From Gammaproteobacteria bacterium (GTDB taxonomy: Bacteria > Pseudomonadota > Gammaproteobacteria > Arenicellales > Poriferihabitantaceae): a DNA stretch of 35,185 bases. The position numbers and the translations under genes are program-made. The stretch covers positions 1 through 35,185 of the forward strand of contig JAPOSW010000069.1 in the NCBI GenBank assembly GCA_026709505.1. Reading direction: 5' to 3'. The notes under the pieces are model-generated. The model saw nothing but the letters and a program-made list of their open reading frames with translations. It did no database searches and was not told the DNA's origin. Positions 17,267 through 25,758 of the stretch are shown piece by piece (position 1 is the stretch's first letter; every line of letters starts with the position of its first letter).

Positions 17267-18039
17267 GATGACCGGATACCCTGATGCCTAAATTCGCGGG
17301 AATTGTCGACCTGATTTCGCGTAGGACTGAAAAACACTCCGGGGGCATGCAGCAGCTTGCTTACCGGAAACACTGCCATCAGAACCACGACCAATCCCAG
17401 GTGTGTCAGTAGCAGGGGGTCACTTGGCAAGGGGGCAAGATCAAACCTCATCAAGCCCAGAAAAAACGCCTTGACCGCCACGATATCGGTATGCCAGACA
17501 TACTTCATCATGAGCCCTGTGGCGGCGATGGCCAGCAACAGCACCAGCATCAGGTGATCAGAGGGGGCTGAAATATAGCGCACCCGGTCCACCAGAAAAC
17601 GCCGCCCCCATAATCCCGACAGCCCGATCAGCATGGCCCATCCAGCGTACACGCCAAAAGGGGAAACAATCGCGACCCAGACCCACACCGGTTCCAGGAA
17701 ATAGCGCAGATGCCGAATCAGCACGATCAGCATCGCAAAATGAAAAATCCAGCCAAATATCCAGGTCCACTTGCTGGCCTTGAAAAGGCTTTCAAAAAAC
17801 ACCGTTTCCCGAAACATGCGTCCTGCTACGCCCGGCATGGTAGTGGGTGCAGGCGTGGTTGGAATCTTGAATGGTGCCGGAGTGCGGGCATATATCACGA
17901 CCTTGCGAGCGACGCCCAATACCAGAATCAAGGCTGCAACATAGAACGCCCCGGCATACAGATAGGTTACGGTCGACACGGCTGCAAGGTCCGCTGGTCC
18001 GAGCAGGCATTGCCCTGTTCGGTTGAGAGTATCCGGCAA
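17263..18039 (-). CDS. dsrM: DsrM, NarI-like cytochrome b membrane subunit
   Basis: 258 aa with five hydrophobic segments (YAGAFYVAALILVLGVA, IFGWIFHFAMLIVLI, WVAIVSPFGVYAGWAMLIGL, LMLVLLLAIAATGLMMKYV, THLGLVVVLMAVFPVSKLLH). Histidines at membrane edges (WIFHFAM, THLGLV, KLLHAPG) can ligate two b hemes as in NarI. It transfers electrons between DsrK and quinone. The start is a TTG at 18039 with no clear ribosome site. A GTG about 20 codons later is an alternative. It overlaps dsrK by 4 nt. Confidence 0.93.
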   Translation of the reverse strand: MPDTLNRTGQCLLGPADLAAVSTVTYLYAGAFYVAALILVLGVARKVVIYARTPAPFKIPTTPAPTTMPGVAGRMFRETVFFESLFKASKWTWIFGWIFHFAMLIVLIRHLRYFLEPVWVWVAIVSPFGVYAGWAMLIGLSGLWGRRFLVDRVRYISAPSDHLMLVLLLAIAATGLMMKYVWHTDIVAVKAFFLGLMRFDLAPLPSDPLLLTHLGLVVVLMAVFPVSKLLHAPGVFFSPTRNQVDNSREFRHQGIRSS

Positions 18040-18124
18040 GACGGAGGCTGCATAATCTGAGAGTCAAGTGCCAAATCGCAGCCCGGCGGCCACACAGCGG
18101 TTAATTGATTCCCACGATCCGAAG

Positions 18125-18457
18125 CTATACGCAGCCAGTGGGCTTGGGCAAGCCCGCATACTTGCACGCCTGTTTGGCAGGACCATAGGGAAACAGTTCA
18201 TAAAGATACCTGCTGTTGCCCTTGTCCTTGCCCAGCCTTTTGCCAATGGCCTTGGTCAACACCCTGACCGCTGGGGCAATCTGGTACTCATCATAATACT
18301 CGCGCAGGAAGTTGACGACTTCCCAGTGATTTTCAGTGAGGTCGCATCCATCATGTTGGGCCATGGCCTCAGCCAGTTCCGAACTCCAGTCGGACAGGTT
18401 GGCAAGATAGCCCTCTTCATCCGTCTCAAAGGACTGACCGTTGATTTCTAGTGTCAT
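18125..18457 (-). CDS. dsrC: DsrC, sulfur-carrier substrate protein
   Basis: 110 aa with the full DsrC C-terminal arm ending GLPKPTGCV. Cys109 (penultimate) and Cys98 (QACKYAG) are exactly 11 residues apart, as in true DsrC; TusE and RspA relatives lack one of them. DsrC accepts sulfur from DsrEFH on Cys109 and presents it to DsrAB, and its disulfide is the partner of DsrMK. It is preceded by a strong ribosome site (CGGAGTAGCAA before ATG) and by an 80-nt AT-rich gap after dsrH. A secondary promoter there is possible, as reported in other species, but I see no convincing boxes. Confidence 0.96.
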   Translation of the reverse strand: MTLEINGQSFETDEEGYLANLSDWSSELAEAMAQHDGCDLTENHWEVVNFLREYYDEYQIAPAVRVLTKAIGKRLGKDKGNSRYLYELFPYGPAKQACKYAGLPKPTGCV

Positions 18458-18537
18458 TTGCTACTCCGAAATAAATTGAATGTTTTTGTTTAAGAATACT
18501 GCACATCAACCGGAGAATAACCCCGATGCGCATTCGT

Positions 18538-18840
18538 TTACAACCATGACTGTACTTTAGGGTGTTCAACGGCAAGCTTTACGAATCCTGCATAATCGAC
18601 TACCTCAACACCGCTCACGATTCGATCCGGCTCAATGCCGCGTGCCTGCAGGTCTTCTCCAAGCACGCAGACCTGGCGATCCTCCAGACAGGTCTGAACA
18701 ACCTCGCAAGCTTCACCATCAGCCAGTGCACCGTATACTCCGTCTTCAATCAGCAATATGCAGGAACCGGCCTGAGACAGACGTGCGCAACTCTCCAGAC
18801 AGTTCTTCTCAAACGGTGACTTGTTGACGACATGCAGCAT
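18538..18840 (-). CDS. dsrH: DsrH, TusB-like subunit of the DsrEFH sulfurtransferase
   Basis: 100 aa, TusB/DsrH family. The N-terminus MLHVVNKSPF and the GSCILLIEDGVYGAL segment are typical. Cysteines 14 and 18 (EKNCLESCAR) lie where DsrH carries its conserved cysteine. With DsrE and DsrF it forms the hexamer that moves sulfur to DsrC. It starts 12 nt after dsrF. Confidence 0.92.
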   Translation of the reverse strand: MLHVVNKSPFEKNCLESCARLSQAGSCILLIEDGVYGALADGEACEVVQTCLEDRQVCVLGEDLQARGIEPDRIVSGVEVVDYAGFVKLAVEHPKVQSWL

Positions 18841-18852
18841 TTTCAGAAAGCC

Positions 18853-19278
18853 TCAGAAATTAAGCAGTACATCCGATTCACTAATGATCTGCTGCATTTC
18901 CCTGGCGCTGACAACATGAATCAGGGGCTTTTCCTCCCAGTCATCGTCCTCATCCTCATAAACCAGAGGCATCAGGTCATCCTCTGACAGTCCACGACGC
19001 TCCAGAGATTCACGCTCCACATAAACGCGTTTGACATCATAATCACCCAGGGCACGATAGGTTGCGCTGAAGTTCTTCGTGCCTATGGCCTTGGTATCCT
19101 GTCCCGCCTTGAGCTGGAAAACACCATCATCCAGATAGGCCATGGCAACATCCTGATCAAAGGCTGCACCAATCAGGGCAACCTCGAGTCCTTCCTGGGC
19201 ATAATTTGTGCCATGGGGCGCTCTGCGATTGATATACAGAAACTTCTTGACAATGCCAGATTGTAGTTCTTCGCTCAT
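18853..19278 (-). CDS. dsrF: DsrF, TusC-like subunit of DsrEFH
   Basis: 141 aa, TusC/DsrF family, with KKFLYINRRAPHGTNYAQEG at the N-terminus and ALIGAAFDQDVAMAYLDDGVF. It contains no cysteine, consistent with a structural rather than sulfur-carrying role in the hexamer. An acidic run (EDEDDDWEE) near residue 107 is notable. Start ATG lies 36 nt after dsrE. Confidence 0.92.
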   Translation of the reverse strand: MSEELQSGIVKKFLYINRRAPHGTNYAQEGLEVALIGAAFDQDVAMAYLDDGVFQLKAGQDTKAIGTKNFSATYRALGDYDVKRVYVERESLERRGLSEDDLMPLVYEDEDDDWEEKPLIHVVSAREMQQIISESDVLLNF

Positions 19279-19314
19279 AGCCTGCTGTCCCGGATTCCTT
19301 GAATTACCTGATCG

Positions 19315-19707
19315 TCAATCGCCGAATGTCACCAGACGATCGGCCTGAATACCTGCTTCGATTAGCTGTCCGAGACCCGAAATTCGAAATCCGTCGGCGA
19401 TGTTGTTGGCATCCTTGCTGTTGCGTTTTTGCTCATCCTCGTCGACGACTCCACGCCGTTGAGCCGCCGCAACGCACACCACCAAGTCCAGATCGTGTTC
19501 TTGGGCAAGTTCTCCCCAACGATTAGCGATATGGCGATCATCCTGGGGCGGAGTCGTCAGGCGAGTTCCATTATTCACCCCATCGTGGTAAAAAAATACC
19601 CGGATCACACGGTGTCCCTGCTCGATCGCTGCCTTCGTGAAATGGAACGCGCTGTCGCTCGCCTGATGCGTGTAGGGACCTTCGTTGACAAGCACTGCAA
19701 ACTTCAT
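19315..19707 (-). CDS. dsrE: DsrE, active sulfurtransferase subunit of DsrEFH
   Basis: 130 aa, TusD/DsrE family. Cys78 (LDLVVCVAAAQRRG) sits exactly at the position of the catalytic cysteine of characterised DsrE, which binds sulfur before transfer to DsrC. The N-terminus MKFAVLVNEGPY and FFYHDGVNNG are family-typical. It starts about 20 nt after dsrB with a weak GAG ribosome site. Confidence 0.94.
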   Translation of the reverse strand: MKFAVLVNEGPYTHQASDSAFHFTKAAIEQGHRVIRVFFYHDGVNNGTRLTTPPQDDRHIANRWGELAQEHDLDLVVCVAAAQRRGVVDEDEQKRNSKDANNIADGFRISGLGQLIEAGIQADRLVTFGD

Positions 19708-19728
19708 GGATGGGTCTCAGTGATATGA

Positions 19729-20805
19729 TCAGAAGCGGATATGAGTAGACGAGTTCAGGCTTTTTCGCGAACCGCGCCAGTTGTCGATGTGATACTTGGT
19801 AAAGGGCAGTCCGGTCAGTTCAAAAAACCGAGGCCAGCCGATTCGATCAACCCATTCATTGACGCGTTCCCAGTCCTTTGCATCCTGCTGATAGGTTTTC
19901 AGGATCTTCTTGACGATTGCCGTTGCTTCGGGCCAGCGCGGCGGGTTATTGGGAACGCCACCCGCGACCAGCTTCTGAAAGCTCGGCTTGCTCCGTGCAT
20001 TGGAGTGGTTTCCGCCAACCCAGATCGCCAGTTTGGAGTGTTCAGGATCATTGATCTGCATCGGCGGACAAGGAGGATAGCAGGCGCCGCAACAGATGCA
20101 TTTTTTCTCGTCGACCTCCAGGCTCGGCCTGCCGTCAACCATCGCTGGCCGGATTGCCGCGACTGGGCAGCGGGCCACCACGGATGGGCGCTCACATACA
20201 TTGGCGACCAGCGAGTGATTGATCTTGGGCGGTTTTGTATGCTGGACATTGATTGCAATATCGCCTTGTCCACCGCAGTTGATTTGACAACAGGAAGTGG
20301 TGATATGTACGCGATTCGGCATCCGGCAATGCTTGAATTCATCGATCAATTCGTCCATCATCGCTTTTACAACGCCTGATGCATCAGTACCGGGTATATC
20401 ACAATGCAACCAGCCTTGGGTGTGCGATATAAAGGCAACTGAATTGGCGGTTCCACCGACTACAAAGCCTTCTTTCTCCAAAGCTTCAATCAACGGCTCG
20501 ACCTTTTCTTCGCGGTCCACCATGTATTCGATGTTGCTGCGCATGGTAAAACGCACGTGACCGTCACCATATTTGTCACCGATATCGCAAAGCTTTCTCA
20601 ACGTGTAGACATCAAGGATACGCTGGGTACCGGCCTTGACGGTCCAGATCGATTCTCCGCTTTCGGCATGATGGACCAGCACGCCCGGTCGGGGATGTTC
20701 GTGGTATTTCCACTGTCCGAAGTTCCGAATCATGGACGGGTGCATGTACTGCATACCGTCAGGACAGCCCGATTCGATCGGACGCCGCATTTCCTGAAGG
20801 TTCAT
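19729..20805 (-). CDS. dsrB: DsrB, beta subunit of reverse dissimilatory sulfite reductase
   Basis: 358 aa with start at ATG 20805 (MNLQEMRRPIESGCPDG). The frame is open further upstream into dsrA, but those codons are shadow. The end of dsrA (GCAGGGTAGGGAT) supplies the ribosome site 4 nt after the dsrA stop. Siroheme-[4Fe-4S] residues appear as SCCQINCGGQ (171-180), and an inserted ferredoxin domain has CICCGACYPPCP. Together with DsrA it forms the siroheme amide enzyme that, in this context, oxidises persulfidic sulfur to sulfite. Confidence 0.95.
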   Translation of the reverse strand: MNLQEMRRPIESGCPDGMQYMHPSMIRNFGQWKYHEHPRPGVLVHHAESGESIWTVKAGTQRILDVYTLRKLCDIGDKYGDGHVRFTMRSNIEYMVDREEKVEPLIEALEKEGFVVGGTANSVAFISHTQGWLHCDIPGTDASGVVKAMMDELIDEFKHCRMPNRVHITTSCCQINCGGQGDIAINVQHTKPPKINHSLVANVCERPSVVARCPVAAIRPAMVDGRPSLEVDEKKCICCGACYPPCPPMQINDPEHSKLAIWVGGNHSNARSKPSFQKLVAGGVPNNPPRWPEATAIVKKILKTYQQDAKDWERVNEWVDRIGWPRFFELTGLPFTKYHIDNWRGSRKSLNSSTHIRF

Positions 20806-20809
20806 ATCC

Positions 20810-22078
20810 CTACCCTGCCTGAGCGGCAACCCGCTTGCGTTCAAACCATTTTTCCGCCTCTTCATCCCATCCATCCATGCGGACATAGGAGCTCTCTCGA
20901 GGGTGTGCAATCATGTTGGGGTCGACATCGAGATCAACGCCTTCGAGAAAGTTGACGAGGCCGATACGTTCAATCATTTCGCCGCATCGTTCGTGTTCCA
21001 GACCATTTTCTGCCCAGAAATCGATAATGTTTTCGGCGATCTCGACGATTTTTTCATAATCCTCATCGGTCTCAAGCTTCATGAAGGGAACCACTACGGT
21101 ACCCATCAAGTCACCGATTTTGAGGGTACGCTTTCCACCGACCAGTATGGTCACCCCGCGATCATCACCGGGTGATAGCGCATGATTCATGACGTTCAGG
21201 CAGTGCATGCATTTCACGCAATTGCGGTTGTCGATTTCCAGCCTGTCATCGTTAGTCAGGGTCATGCAGTTGCTCGGACAGCGGGTAATCACATTATCAA
21301 TGACATACTGTCGGCCCTTGGCCTCAATAAAGTTCGCAACCTGCTCTTCATTAACCTTGATGTCATCACGCCAGGTGCCGATCACTGCAAAATCTGCACG
21401 CTCGATCGAGTTGGTGCAATCGTTGGGACAGCCTGATATCTTGAACTTGAACTTGTAGGGAAGAGCCGGCCGATGAACATCATCGGTAAAGTTGTTAACC
21501 AGTTCCCTTTGCAGTCGATGCTCATTGGTACAGGATTGTTCGCAACGTGCGGCGCCCACACAGGACATGGCAGTACGCACGCATGGTCCTGCTCCACCCA
21601 GGTCAAATCCGTAGTCGTTGATCTCGTCAAAGAAGTGCTGGGTATTTTCCGTGGTGGCTCCGATGAACATTATGTTGCCGGTTTGTCCGTGGAAGGTAAC
21701 GAGGCCGGAGCCCCAGCGCTCCCAGCTTTCGCCAAGTTGCCGGAGCATGTCCGTGGTGTAGTGATTTCCGGCTGGAGGCTGCACTCTGAGAGTATGGAAT
21801 TCCTTGGAATCCGGGAATTGCTGGCCGACTTCCGAGAAGCGGGGGATGATGCCGGCACCATAGCCGAAAACACTTACCGTACCTCCTTTCCAATAGCCCT
21901 TGCGGGTTTCGTAAGAATGCTCAAGCTGGCCCAACAGGTCGTTTGCCACGCCGTTGATTCGCTGATCAGGATGCCTATCCCGAAGGTTCTTGATTCCCGA
22001 TATAAAACTCGGCCACGGGCCGGACTCGAGTTCATCCAGCATTGGCGTATCATGGAATTTGTCGCGGCTGTCGTTCAT
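20810..22078 (-). CDS. dsrA: DsrA, alpha subunit of reverse dissimilatory sulfite reductase
   Basis: 422 aa. Siroheme-[4Fe-4S] ligands fall at Cys166, 173, 179 and 183 (PCVRTAMSCVGAARCEQSC) and in the ISGCPNDC motif (217, 221). The ferredoxin insert has RCPSNC and NCVKCMHCL. It is a cytoplasmic enzyme. The start at ATG 22078 has a good ribosome site (GTGGGGAT, 6 nt). It is the first gene of the cluster, and the accompanying dsrEFH and dsrL indicate that it works in the oxidative direction. Confidence 0.96.
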   Translation of the reverse strand: MNDSRDKFHDTPMLDELESGPWPSFISGIKNLRDRHPDQRINGVANDLLGQLEHSYETRKGYWKGGTVSVFGYGAGIIPRFSEVGQQFPDSKEFHTLRVQPPAGNHYTTDMLRQLGESWERWGSGLVTFHGQTGNIMFIGATTENTQHFFDEINDYGFDLGGAGPCVRTAMSCVGAARCEQSCTNEHRLQRELVNNFTDDVHRPALPYKFKFKISGCPNDCTNSIERADFAVIGTWRDDIKVNEEQVANFIEAKGRQYVIDNVITRCPSNCMTLTNDDRLEIDNRNCVKCMHCLNVMNHALSPGDDRGVTILVGGKRTLKIGDLMGTVVVPFMKLETDEDYEKIVEIAENIIDFWAENGLEHERCGEMIERIGLVNFLEGVDLDVDPNMIAHPRESSYVRMDGWDEEAEKWFERKRVAAQAG

Positions 22079-22529
22079 ATTCTATCCCCACTTGTTATTG
22101 ATCGGATTTTCTGCACTTTCCCTTGATTGCTTTATTCCCTTTATTCTTGTTCCCATTGTCCATTGATTTTACACTTTACAGCAGCAATTGTAATTTCCTG
22201 GCCAATGCTGATGCCACCCCCCATCAGGATAGGTTAACCTGTGAATCTATCCCTATCGGGGTATAAACGGTTAGAGTCACTCCTCGCAGAAAAATGGTGC
22301 TTGAATAGATTTGGCGTTGGCTTATTCGTCGAGAGCACGATGGCATCGATTCGTAAATTGTATAAAGCTCGCATACCGCAAACATGAATGTATCTGACCC
22401 ATGTCCGAAGGTAAATCATTTTCAGCTGGATGAATCAAAAAATTTCAACTCTGATGGGTTTCGAGAAAAAACATGCAATACGAGAGTACAACACGCTATA
22501 CGCACATGATTTTATCTGGAGAAAACACG
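22079..22529 (-). promoter_or_regulatory. Upstream control region of the dsr cluster
   Basis: A 450-nt stretch without a convincing gene separates dsrA from the duplicated cassette. Read toward dsrA, it has a NarL-like inverted heptamer pair at 22248-22263 (TACCCCG-AT-AGGGATA), a perfect 10-bp palindrome AGGTTAACCT at 22231-22240, and an AT-rich leader. I cannot place -35/-10 boxes with confidence. Both symmetric sites lie 150-185 nt upstream of the dsrA start, a reasonable distance for activator sites. Confidence 0.4.
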
Positions 22530-22661
22530 ATGGACAAGAAAAGCCCGAATCTCCCGCCTACAAGTCGAGTTCCTAGACGGGAAGATTTAAGAGAAGGCGT
22601 CAATCCATCACCTCCGCTCGGAGCCAAACCACCGCCACCGACCCCTAGCCCGAAGAGATAA
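22530..22661 (+). CDS. Small Pro-rich protein, copy 1 (REDLREGVNPSPPLG family)
   Basis: 43 aa, unrecognised. Strong ribosome site (CTGGAG, 8 nt before ATG 22530). A charged N-terminus leads to the core REDLREGVNPSPPLG and a proline tail ending TPSPKR. A second copy at 25615-25758 keeps the core and the tail while the DNA around differs, which shows that it is a real coding sequence under selection. It has no membrane segment. In both copies it precedes a DUF6338 gene by 250-290 nt. The frame is open from 22473, but the ribosome site and the shared MDK start decide for 22530. The 250 nt after it hold no gene. Confidence 0.7.
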   Translation: MDKKSPNLPPTSRVPRREDLREGVNPSPPLGAKPPPPTPSPKR

Positions 22662-22913
22662 GCTGCCTTTAATCTATGTGAAACTCATCAACATGCGGTT
22701 TCTTCCGTTCAGATGATTCTTTCTTCCCTTAAGACACAGGAATTTAGCGTTCCTGCATCGTTACACAGGATTCAACCCTCTTCAAATATGAGCGTTATGA
22801 TTCAATGTAATGCACGGCAATCGTCAGCTCGGCATCGAACTTTCTCGGCAAGTTATCGATATCTGGGGCGTAATCTATAACATTAAGCATCGCTGTACAT
22901 TTAAAACACTCTG

Positions 22914-23693
22914 ATGTTGGCAAACAGTGAATTGATTGACCTTCTCTGGTTCCTACTTCCAGGATTCATAGCTGCTGGTCTGTTTCGATCACTGATATCG
23001 AATCCAAAGCCAAGCGGTTTTGATTCGGTAGCTCAAGTTTTTATACTGACGGTTATTGTGCAGGTGATAGGACAGCTAATTTTTTGGGACTTATATACAT
23101 AAGTTGACAAAAATGAATCTGCCTCTTCAAGTCCATGCAATGGATGCTGAAGTGGGGCACGAGGGAAGGAGATGCTCTCGTTGAGGCCCTAATGTGGGTT
23201 GCAGGGCCGTCATTTTCCAGTTTGTCAACTTATGTATATAAGCCCCTTTTCATTAGTAATGGAATCAGGAAATAATTCGCATTACAGCACTGAAAACCAT
23301 ATCATCGAAATTACTGTTCTTTTAGTAATTTCAATTTTGGCGGGAATACTTTCCGCATTTATTTGGAACAAGGATTGACTGTTTAAGTTATTAAGAAAAG
23401 TTAAAGTAACAGAGCAAAGTTCGTATCATTCTGCACTGTATTCTGCATTTGCTTATTACAAAAATTGTTATGCAGTACTACATCTCAAAAGTCAGCGCCG
23501 TTTATATGGTTGACCAAAAGAATGGCCCAACAACAAAACAGACCAGCATTATCTAATGGTGGATTGTGAATGGCTAGAGAAAAATCAAGGAATACCTATC
23601 AATGGCGTTTCGCATATCTTAGTTCCAGCAAATGAAGTTGAAATGATAGAGTTCTTATCCATCAAAGAAGATAAACTTAAAACAAGTGACTGA
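22914..23693 (+). pseudogene. DUF6338 membrane protein, copy 1, split by a MITE-like element and two stops
   Basis: The N-terminal part (ELIDLLWFLLPGFIAAGLFR, ISNPKPSGFDSVAQVFILTVIV) is the membrane anchor of the DUF6338 family. The C-terminal part matches copy 2 (26045-26604) closely (LHLKSQRRLYG, PKEWPNNKTDQ, GVSHILVPANEVE). Three lesions are visible: insertion of a 161-bp element at 23086-23246, and two Trp codons changed to TGA (23376-23378 and 23511-23513), each read as TGG in copy 2. The product cannot be made full length. Function of the family is unknown. Confidence 0.75.
23086..23246. mobile_element. 161-bp MITE-like element with 26-bp terminal inverted repeats
   Basis: The left end (GGGACTTATATACATAAG onward from 23086) and the right end (to 23246) are inverted repeats of 26 nt with one mismatch. 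The inner 22 nt (23090-23111 and 23221-23242) are exact. T runs flank both ends (23081-23085 and 23247-23250), a possible short target duplication. It has no coding capacity. It interrupts DUF6338 copy 1 exactly where copy 2 is continuous. It is non-autonomous and the mobilising IS family is not identifiable here. Confidence 0.8.
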
Positions 23694-24047
23694 CATATGA
23701 ATCAGCCGGACCAAAAAACTGCATCAGCCTTCTCGAATTTTCAGAAATCTTGCCATAGACGGTATCTCGCCAAGGCCAATCAATGCTGTAAAGCCTCCTC
23801 CCTACCCTCTTCCGATGAGAGAGCATTGAGTTAAGTCGAGAGGGTAAATCCCCGTTCGGCGGCTTTCAGGTTTAGTGAAGTTGGAAGCCTCTAATCGATT
23901 ATGCCAATATTCGGCATAGTCAACCAAAATTGGGGAAATGATTCCAGTTTTCTCACCTTAAGCAATGACTGTATTTTTTCTTCCCGTTCGGAAGTATTAG
24001 CACTGTCATTCTTGTGTCTGCAAGCAGTTTTTACTGCACCTTATTTT
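23694..24047. other. Intergenic, no gene recognised
   Basis: A stretch of about 350 nt between DUF6338 copy 1 and the nucleosidase stop. It contains short symmetric pieces (TACCCTC with GAGGGTA near 23803-23849, and ATGCCAATATTCGGCAT near 23901) but no T-tract terminator and no supported reading frame. Confidence 0.5.
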
Positions 24048-25010
24048 TCATTGCTCAGATGCCATACTTCCCAGCAAGGACATGACAACCTTGGCAGAGT
24101 TTTCTGCAGCCAGTGACGTGAATATTTCGATCTGGTTCTCATGGTCACCGGCTCCAGCCAGGTCAGATAGACTGCGAATGGCCAAAAAAGGAACCTTGTT
24201 TGCCCATGCAACGTGAGCGACAGCTGAGCTTTCCATATCAATCACCCGAGACTGAAATACCCTGAATGCGTATTCACGAAACTCGGCATTGTCAATAAAT
24301 GCACTTCCAGAAACCCCTGAACCTCCAATCACGACTTTTGGCTTTTGGGACAGGCATCGCCCATCCTCAGTGCAATGACTAAGCTCAAGACCGCTTGCCG
24401 CCTGTTTTGCTTGTGCGAGCAGGGATTCATCAACAGGAAACCAGAAGCGGGTTTCAGGCTCGTTCAGGCCATCCCGGATGACTTCCACTGAACGCGGGAA
24501 CATCATGCCGAAATTTTCATGAGGGTATTCAAAAAACGGTATTGTTTCCCAGCCGTTATCAACTTTTCTTGCGTACACCATTTCCAGATATTGGCCCCAC
24601 TGATCGGCAATAACCACATCGCCAATGTCAAGTTCGGGGTCAGCTCCCCCGGCAATACCCGAAAAGATGACCTGCTTTATATTGAAGTGGTCAAGTGCAA
24701 GTTGAACTGTCATTGTCGCATTGACTATGCTGATTCCACTCAGAAACAAGACCACGTCCTTGCCAGCCAATTTCCCTGTCTGAAATTCAATGCCATTGAT
24801 GGAAGTTGAACTTGAGTTCTGAATCTCACTCTTCAGCAGTGTCAACTCTGGCGAGAATGCTGATACAACTGCTGTTCTTGGAACCACCTCCTTGACCGAC
24901 TGGGCAAATACCGGTGTTGCGGACAATGCAAAGCACAGCAACAATACCGACATGCAGATGACCTTGCGAGCAAGATCGTTCCTGGTCCTTGATTGGATAC
25001 ATGCCTTCAT
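24048..25010 (-). CDS. Exported nucleosidase (MTA/SAH nucleosidase / PNP superfamily)
   Basis: About 321 aa. A signal peptide (KVICMSVLLLCFALSATPVFAQ) precedes a phosphorylase/nucleosidase domain. Family motifs include VVLFLSGISIVNATMTVQLAL, IFSGIAGGADPELDIGDVVIAD, SRVIDMESSAVAHVA (catalytic ME.SA) and FLAIRSLSDLAG (catalytic Asp). Such enzymes cleave the N-glycosidic bond of nucleosides such as methylthioadenosine. Export makes this member a periplasmic scavenging or signal-degrading enzyme (inferred). The frame is open to 25148; I start at ATG 25010 because the signal peptide follows it and a GGAG lies upstream. It sits on the minus strand inside copy 1 of the duplicated plus-strand cassette. 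Confidence 0.85.
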   Translation of the reverse strand: MKACIQSRTRNDLARKVICMSVLLLCFALSATPVFAQSVKEVVPRTAVVSAFSPELTLLKSEIQNSSSTSINGIEFQTGKLAGKDVVLFLSGISIVNATMTVQLALDHFNIKQVIFSGIAGGADPELDIGDVVIADQWGQYLEMVYARKVDNGWETIPFFEYPHENFGMMFPRSVEVIRDGLNEPETRFWFPVDESLLAQAKQAASGLELSHCTEDGRCLSQKPKVVIGGSGVSGSAFIDNAEFREYAFRVFQSRVIDMESSAVAHVAWANKVPFLAIRSLSDLAGAGDHENQIEIFTSLAAENSAKVVMSLLGSMASEQ

Positions 25011-25227
25011 TGAAAAATCATACTCCGACAACACTTGTGGTGGCAAGCATTTGCAAAGAAGAATCTTGGCACTTACATTGCATTCCGTACTGATCAGGCC
25101 AAGCTGTTCGTGATGACCGGAGTTTTCACCGGGTATTCTCCATTCCACAACGTATAGAACAGGATATTGGACAGTATAAGTAATTTCCGGTCACTTCTTG
25201 CGGGATTTTGGATAGAACCGGGCTTGT

Positions 25228-25302
25228 GTTCAACAACTATTCCGTTCTGACAAGGTTTTCCCGATGGGTGAGAAACGAAAACTGATAAATGAATTGATCC
25301 AG
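25228..25302 (+). repeat. Direct repeat copy A (leader and start of the 67-aa gene)
   Basis: These 75 nt recur at 26777-26851 with two mismatches. They cover 36 nt of leader plus the first 13 codons (MGEKRKLINELIQ). After 25302 the two copies part abruptly, so this marks the end point of the duplicated segment in copy 1. Confidence 0.9.
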
Positions 25303-25383
25303 CTGGCGGCGCGGCAGCAGGTTCCGGAAAAGCGATTATCCACAAAAGCTTCGAGCAGTACGGGGCGGATGCGATACCGCTAG
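25264..25383 (+). pseudogene. Truncated copy of the 67-aa coiled-coil gene
   Basis: Starts MGEKRKLINELIQ like the gene at 26813 and then switches to unrelated residues, stopping after 39 aa. Another frame from about 25315 to 25479 (AIIHKSFEQYGADAIPLVPL then FGQLASWWEARFGQWIQG) looks protein-like and may be the tail of a different gene fused at the break. I do not recognise it. The remaining 135 nt before the next small gene hold a TATAAT at 25575 but no clear -35. Confidence 0.55.
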
Positions 25384-25614
25384 TACCACTGTTCGGGCAG
25401 CTCGCGAGCTGGTGGGAGGCGAGATTCGGACAATGGATCCAGGGCAGGATCAAGTATCTATCATCATTCCACACTTGACTCTGAGGGGATTATAGGCCTG
25501 CAACGGGCAAAAAAAATTTCTATTTTTAGATTAGGGATGAAGTTCGAACTCGTAGGGATTTTGAGAAAGAGGTTATAATAAGGGTCCATACGCATCTAAA
25601 CTGAACAAATCATA

Positions 25615-25758
25615 ATGGACAAGAGAAATTCAAATCATCTTCCTCCAAATCAGGCTCCCAAACGGGAAGATCTAAGAGAAGGCGTGAATCCCTCACCTCC
25701 GCTGGGAGTTAAGCCGCCGCCCCCGCCGCCCCCGCCGACTCCTAGCCCAAAGAGATAA
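25615..25758 (+). CDS. Small Pro-rich protein, copy 2
   Basis: 47 aa, paralogue of the protein at 22530. It shares the MDK start, the core REDLREGVNPSPPLG and the end TPSPKR, with four extra prolines in the tail (KPPPPPPPPTPSPKR). Substitutions between the copies are mostly at the N-terminus. Unlike copy 1, no ribosome site is evident before ATG 25615, so expression of this copy is doubtful. It is followed after about 285 nt, in which I see no gene, by DUF6338 copy 2. Confidence 0.6.
   Translation: MDKRNSNHLPPNQAPKREDLREGVNPSPPLGVKPPPPPPPPTPSPKR

Noticed and set aside
19741..20379. 212-codon open frame on the plus strand
   Set aside because: Antisense to dsrB; no recognisable domain.
21473..22126. 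217-codon open frame on the plus strand
   Set aside because: Antisense to dsrA; no recognisable domain.
23376..23513. Two Trp-to-TGA changes as evidence of an alternative genetic code
   Set aside because: TGA ends many intact genes in the window (for example dsrJ and the XRE-ImmA gene), and this copy also carries an insertion, so simple decay explains it.
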